64,000 nucleotides of DNA, taken from assembly GCF_963678975.1 (NCBI RefSeq), contig NC_089274.1, positions 1,476,001-1,540,000 of the forward strand. Direction: 5' to 3'. This stretch comes from Dysidea avara (taxonomy: Eukaryota; Porifera; Demospongiae; Dictyoceratida; Dysideidae). Positions 60,230-64,000 of the stretch are shown here, piece by piece. A program made the translations under genes and the position numbers. How positions within the stretch are numbered: position 1 is the stretch's first letter; every line of letters begins with the position of its first letter. The notes beneath the pieces were generated by a model. The model worked only from the letters and a program-made list of their open reading frames with translations. It searched no databases and had not been told where the DNA came from.

Positions 60230-60456
60230 ATCATACTTAGTCTGGAGGCGCCCGCCACATTAATCCTCTATGGGCGGGCGCCGCCAGATTATTGATATCA
60301 TACTACTCGTGCGCAAGCGCGCAATTAGCTTATGACGTCACTTTAATAAGCGCAGGTTGTTCTGGGACCAGAGGGCGAGACTACCGGGCGTGTTCTTGCA
60401 TTTCCAAGCGTTGGTTGAATCTTGTTTCAGTGGGGCTATAAGCTACGGTGCAGGAA
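60230..60456 (+). promoter_or_regulatory. GC-rich promoter-like patch with CRE site and perfect hairpin
   Basis: GGCGCCCGCC and GGCGGGCGCC, perfect 10-bp inverted arms, lie within 60247-60282. TGACGTCA, the consensus cAMP response element, is at 60333-60340, and GTGCGCAAGCGCGC is nearby. The patch ends at ATG GCT GAA GGC GAG GCT GAA GAA (60457-60480), followed by a donor-like AAGGTGATC and then a (TG)n tract. A gene may start here, but no in-frame second exon could be found, so no CDS is called. Confidence 0.45.
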
Positions 60457-60553
60457 ATGGCTGAAGGCGAGGCTGAAGAAGGTGATCATCCAATTGTATT
60501 GAGCTGTTCCGTTGTGTGTGTATTTTGTGTACACTATTTGAGCTGTTCCAGTA

Positions 60554-60658
<105 letters not shown>

Positions 60659-60961
60659 GCAGCTGGGTAACTTGGGTAGTGTTGTTGCTTCCTTGAAAAA
60701 AGAAACTTTACTCCAGTGTACCGAGCTGTTAAAATGAGGACCTGGTGGCCTGATGCCAACTGGAGAAGCAGCACATCCAGCTGTAACATCAATGGGTACC
60801 TGGTGTAAGTTGGGGAACTATTAAAATGCTCAACTGTCCACGTCTCGTATAGCAGTTGAAGGTCCAGGTGGAACTTCGAGTACCACGCCTTCACCTGTGA
60901 GACATGGTACAGTCTCTTGCAGGTTACTAGCCCTGCCCCAGGAGGGCATGCCTGCGCTCAC

Positions 60962-61204
60962 TCATAGCACCTGAGTAGCAGACAAGTGCCCCAGTGCCCA
61001 GTGTTGGCCACTTCGTCTCGTGTGGCCAGACTGCATTTTTCTGTGTATTGGGTGGGGGAAAAGGGTCTCGTGCAACTCCAAAAGCTCCTTACTAACATTG
61101 GCCACAAAGGAGGCGTCAATGATGTCAGTAAGTAAACTCAAGATGGCTTCGATCTGTTTATCCTTTAAATATCTTTTTATAGCGTCTTGAAAGTTCATCC
61201 TCAT
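60962..61204 (-). CDS. Unidentified 80-codon ORF, possibly an exon with a harmonin-N-like helical domain
   Basis: Reads MRMNFQDAIKRYLKDKQIEA, then LLTDIIDASFVANVSKELLE and LHETLFPHPIHRKMQSG, an amphipathic helical sequence that resembles in style the N-terminal domain of harmonin/whirlin-type scaffolds (helices ending in ..IRPLIP..HQ..). The resemblance is weak. Its 3' half overlaps the left arm of an inverted duplication (61015-61128), so it may be a gene fragment rather than a working exon. Confidence 0.3.
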   Translation of the reverse strand: MRMNFQDAIKRYLKDKQIEAILSLLTDIIDASFVANVSKELLELHETLFPHPIHRKMQSGHTRRSGQHWALGHLSATQVL

Positions 61205-61410
61205 CGTGTAACAAGACTCACAACCTGTACGAATATTTCCACGTCATCATTGGTCCACTGACATCATTGGCGCCTCCTTTGTGACCAATGTTATTCAATT
61301 AGTGTCCCTAGTGTCTGGGGACGGCTCAGAAGTAAATAGCTATTAGAGTTGCACCAGACCCTTTTTTCCCAACCCAATACACGAAAAAAAGTGGTCTGGC
61401 CACGTGAGAC
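61015..61410. repeat. Long inverted duplication able to form an RNA hairpin
   Basis: 61015-61076 (GTCTCGTGTGGCCAGACTGC..., TGTGTATTGGGTGGG) is mirrored by 61348-61410 (right arm read in reverse: GTCTCACGTGGCCAGACCAC, CGTGTATTGGGTTGGG). 61090-61128 (ACATTGGCCACAAAGGAGGC...) is mirrored by 61259-61294. The arms are about 85-90% identical with an about 50-bp one-sided insertion, and the loop is about 130 bp. The left arm overlaps the coding-looking ORF at 60962-61204. Confidence 0.85.
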
Positions 61411-61719
61411 TACTGACCACTAGGCAGCGTGACTGCATAGCAGCTTTGCTTTTGTGTGTGTGTATTTAATCCTCCATGCATGCATGCATAGCAGCAGTTG
61501 GCTGTAGAAGCGAAAGCAGGGGTGGATCCAGTGTAATGTTCTGATATCATTCAATGAAACAAGACTAGTCAGATACAAATTGATAACATTTTCTTAATCA
61601 CAAGAGTTACAACAACTCTTGTGTGCATACGTGCAACTCTAGTTATAGTGCAGTGCAAATTATATATAATACAAACTTCTAACAAAAGTACAAGTGTGAT
61701 GTGTGTATGATGTTCACCG

Positions 61720-63376
61720 TGGCTGTTTCACAAAATCTGATACCTTATAGGAGCCCTGATGATGTGTCCTCTTGAAGTTACAGCTTGTACATGGGGGAGT
61801 GCATGGATATCATGATGATCAATCATCCCTTGCTCTACTGTCTCTTGTCCTACTGACTGTCTCTTGTCCTACTGGCTGCATTGGAACATTATCATTGTCA
61901 TCATCCACACTGGTTGTATCCACAATGGTTGAAGTCGTATACTGTGGGGAGACTTTTCTAAGGTGCTTGCAATCCCGCCAATATTCTCAACCACCTTGTT
62001 CCTCCAATCTTGGTGTCTCAGCCAGTCATTTCACTCTTCCTGGAACCTACTCTCCATTTATTTTATGCTTTAGTCTTGGCAGGAGATTGCATTAAAAATA
62101 TTTTTGCGGGTGCCTTATCGTCTTTGTTGTGTAATTGAGGCCACACCACAATTGACACTGAATATTGGCTTTGGCCAATATTCAGCTTACAATTGCCTAA
62201 TAAGTGTTTGAGACACTGAGTAAAATCCTATGAGCTACCTATAGTAGGTCAAGCCAAAAAAATATATAATTGACTATACGTGAACAACATGATGATATAG
62301 TCGGTAGATTGGTAATATATTTGTTAGATCGTATTGAAATCGGAATTGTTCAGAAATGTTGAATCGGTACATCTCTAGTTCCTATCATATTAACAACACT
62401 AGGGGGTCAGATATAGATGTTACTAAAGTATACTGCCAGAGGATGGGAATTCAAGTCCATCAAACCACTGTCCTCCTAGTTTTCCTACAGGATGTTACTA
62501 GTATGGGGGCAAGCAGGCCAGCCACCAAAGTGGATTGACCAATTGCTGGGAGAAATCACAGACAACCACCCAGCTAAGGGCACCACTGAAGAAAACCAAG
62601 CGAATATTGATGGACAAGAAGCAATAACCCTGTCAATAACTTCTCCTCAAGTCAGCAGTTACTATAATGTACTTCTTGTTGCGGCAGTCAAACTGGATAG
62701 TGTCCTTGCTTTCTCGTAGGCTTGCTGGATGTAGTACATTCCTGCTTAGTAAGTAGGATTATGTCTCGCCTAGAGTTTACCAGTTTGATGTGCACACTTC
62801 ATGCTAACAGTTCGTTCTCTTCTTCAGCAAGGGATGTGAATGGTGGAGTGCTCACTTGAGGGTGATACATGACAATGCCAGCTGTCTGCCGACACTAAGT
62901 AGCTGTCTGCATTGTCTTATCAACAAAACTTAAATCCAGATCAAGATGGCCATCCAATTCGAACTGACAGAGTATGTGGGACTTTATTAGCAGGCTTTCT
63001 TTTTCAGGCCAGCTACCACAGCTACTTTCTTCTAGAGTTCAGGACCCATTATTGTAATATCTGTTTCAGTATCTACTAATCCTGCAGCTGGTACACCAGC
63101 AACATTTACTTGAACTTTCCTCAGTTGGCTACTGCAATCTTAAATACATACCACGGATATAGTACTCCCATCTGAATCCGATTCCAAGAAGCCAAGAGGG
63201 TTATTACTCTGATTAACTAAGTGAACTGCATCAACTGGACATTTAGTTTTCTTGTTGTCAGTAGTGTTCTTGTCATCAGTATTGTTCTTGCTGTTAGAAC
63301 TGCTTTCTTGCTTGCATTGCTTAGCTATATGAGTAGGGCTACCACAGATGTAGCAGTCATGAGGGGGCCTTCCCAT
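61720..63376 (-). pseudogene. Decayed Ty3/gypsy-type retroelement (Gag knuckle, protease, pol tail)
   Basis: On the minus strand, in order: a retroviral-type CCHC zinc knuckle CYICGSPTHIAKQC (63355-63310); an aspartic-protease-like VNVAGVPAAGLVDTETDITI (about 63110-63050), in which the usual D-T-G of the active site is D-T-E; and, after about 1 kb without clear RT motifs, a tail-like DCKHLRKVSPQY...VDTTSV (about 61970-61890). Stops interrupt the frames. The missing glycine in the protease site and the absent RT show that the copy is dead. No LTR pair was recognised. Confidence 0.6.
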
Positions 63377-63574
63377 GGACAGGTCTGAAGAAAGAGCGTA
63401 AGACTATGAGATTTGGTGAACACTAGATGAGTATCTAAACTTTGAATTCTTCACTTGCCAATCTTGTTGCTTTCCCCAGTGTATTTAGTAACTCTGGTTT
63501 ACATTGTTGTAATGGGTGACAGGAAACAAGCAATATAATAATGATGGCCTCAGCTGACTCGAGATATATTCTAA

Positions 63575-63675
63575 TACAACAGTCACTCTAATACAACAGT
63601 CATGTATGATATTCTATTAGAACAGTCACAAATTGTATTGTATTGTATTAATGCTTTACAGTGACCAGCACTGAA
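63575..63675. repeat. Dispersed repeat arm and ACTCTAATA words
   Basis: TTCTAATACAACAGTCACTC and ATTCTATTAGAACAGTCACA precede a single arm (TTAATGCTTTACAGTGACCA) of the foldback family seen at 21600-21766. Confidence 0.55.
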
Positions 63676-63720
63676 GTTACATTGTAGCTAGCTGTGTTAC
63701 AGCAAAAAACTGAGCTGGCA

Positions 63721-63973
63721 AACTAGTATTTTAAAATTTGTTAATTTAAAGATGAAGTAGGGATCTATGCAGTGAAACAAGAGATGAATGATAGTATTAC
63801 AGCATAGCTCAGTGGGAAAGTCCCTATTTTGGCACATTAGCTATAATTTTGCTCAATGCTGGACTTTCCCACCAAGCCATGGTGTAATACCATCATTCAT
63901 CTCTTGTTTCACTACTTTTTATTGCATAGATCCCTACTTCATTTTTATATTAACAATTTTTAAAATACTAGTT
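63721..63973. repeat. Foldback repeat, arms about 90 bp
   Basis: AACTAGTATTTTAAAA ... GATGAAGTAGGGATCTATGC ... AACAAGAGATGAATGAT ... GTGGGAAAGTCC is mirrored by GGACTTTCCCACCAAGC ... ATCATTCATCTCTTGTTTC ... GCATAGATCCCTACTTCAT ... TTTTAAAATACTAGTT. Near the loop the left arm contains GCATAGCTCAGTGGGAAAGT, which resembles a tRNA box A. The loop is about 50 bp. Confidence 0.85.
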
Positions 63974-64000
63974 AATATAATAGTTATCACCAAATACTCT

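Overview
The window is animal nuclear DNA. It holds intron-containing genes with GT..AG splice sites for conserved animal proteins (ATP-citrate synthase, BBIP1, LIN9, CSTF3), set in AT-rich DNA full of LINE, SINE, hAT-type and foldback repeats. Introns are mostly short, and neighbouring genes are 70-230 bp apart where they face each other. Together with the TIR/SLOG protein family this suggests a basal marine invertebrate, possibly a sponge. The species is an inference; the sequence does not prove it.

Layout. (1) 1-7630, minus strand: the first 20 coding exons of ACLY, running off the left edge. (2) 7999-38681: three intron-less paralogues of about 745 codons (7999-10245, 18989-21235, 36450-38681), all on the minus strand and about 9-15 kb apart. 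Each has an N-terminal region that looks like two beta-grasp modules, then two TIR domains, then a C-terminal SLOG (LOG/DprA-like Rossmann) domain. The DNA between them is almost entirely repeats: four non-autonomous elements with CAGGGGCGGAT-type ends, LINE and SINE remnants, a 286-bp CA repeat, and a 5.7-kb foldback element whose inverted arms are decamer arrays of over 1 kb. (3) 38683-51999: a compact block of ordinary genes. BBIP1 (+) lies head-to-head with TIR-SLOG copy 3 and tail-to-tail with LIN9 (-). LIN9 lies head-to-head with CSTF3 (+). (4) 52000-64000: repeat-rich DNA with one spliced gene for a histidine-rich protein (56112-59429), a promoter-like GC-rich patch at 60230-60456, an inverted duplication able to form a long RNA hairpin (61015-61410), a decayed Ty3/gypsy-type retroelement and a terminal foldback repeat.

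Function. ACLY makes cytosolic acetyl-CoA, BBIP1 is a BBSome subunit, LIN9 is a core subunit of the DREAM/MuvB cell-cycle transcription complexes and CSTF3 works in mRNA 3'-end cleavage; they share no pathway. The distinctive content is the TIR-TIR-SLOG array. TIR domains can be NAD+-consuming enzymes. SLOG domains bind nucleotide-derived ligands, as in bacterial Thoeris ThsA and the N-terminal region of TRPM2. A single protein with both could make and sense an NAD-derived signal. The first TIR keeps a glutamate where SARM1 has its catalytic Glu and the second does not, and a stretch of about 360 bp across the first TIR is almost identical in all three genes although the N-termini differ, which points to gene conversion.
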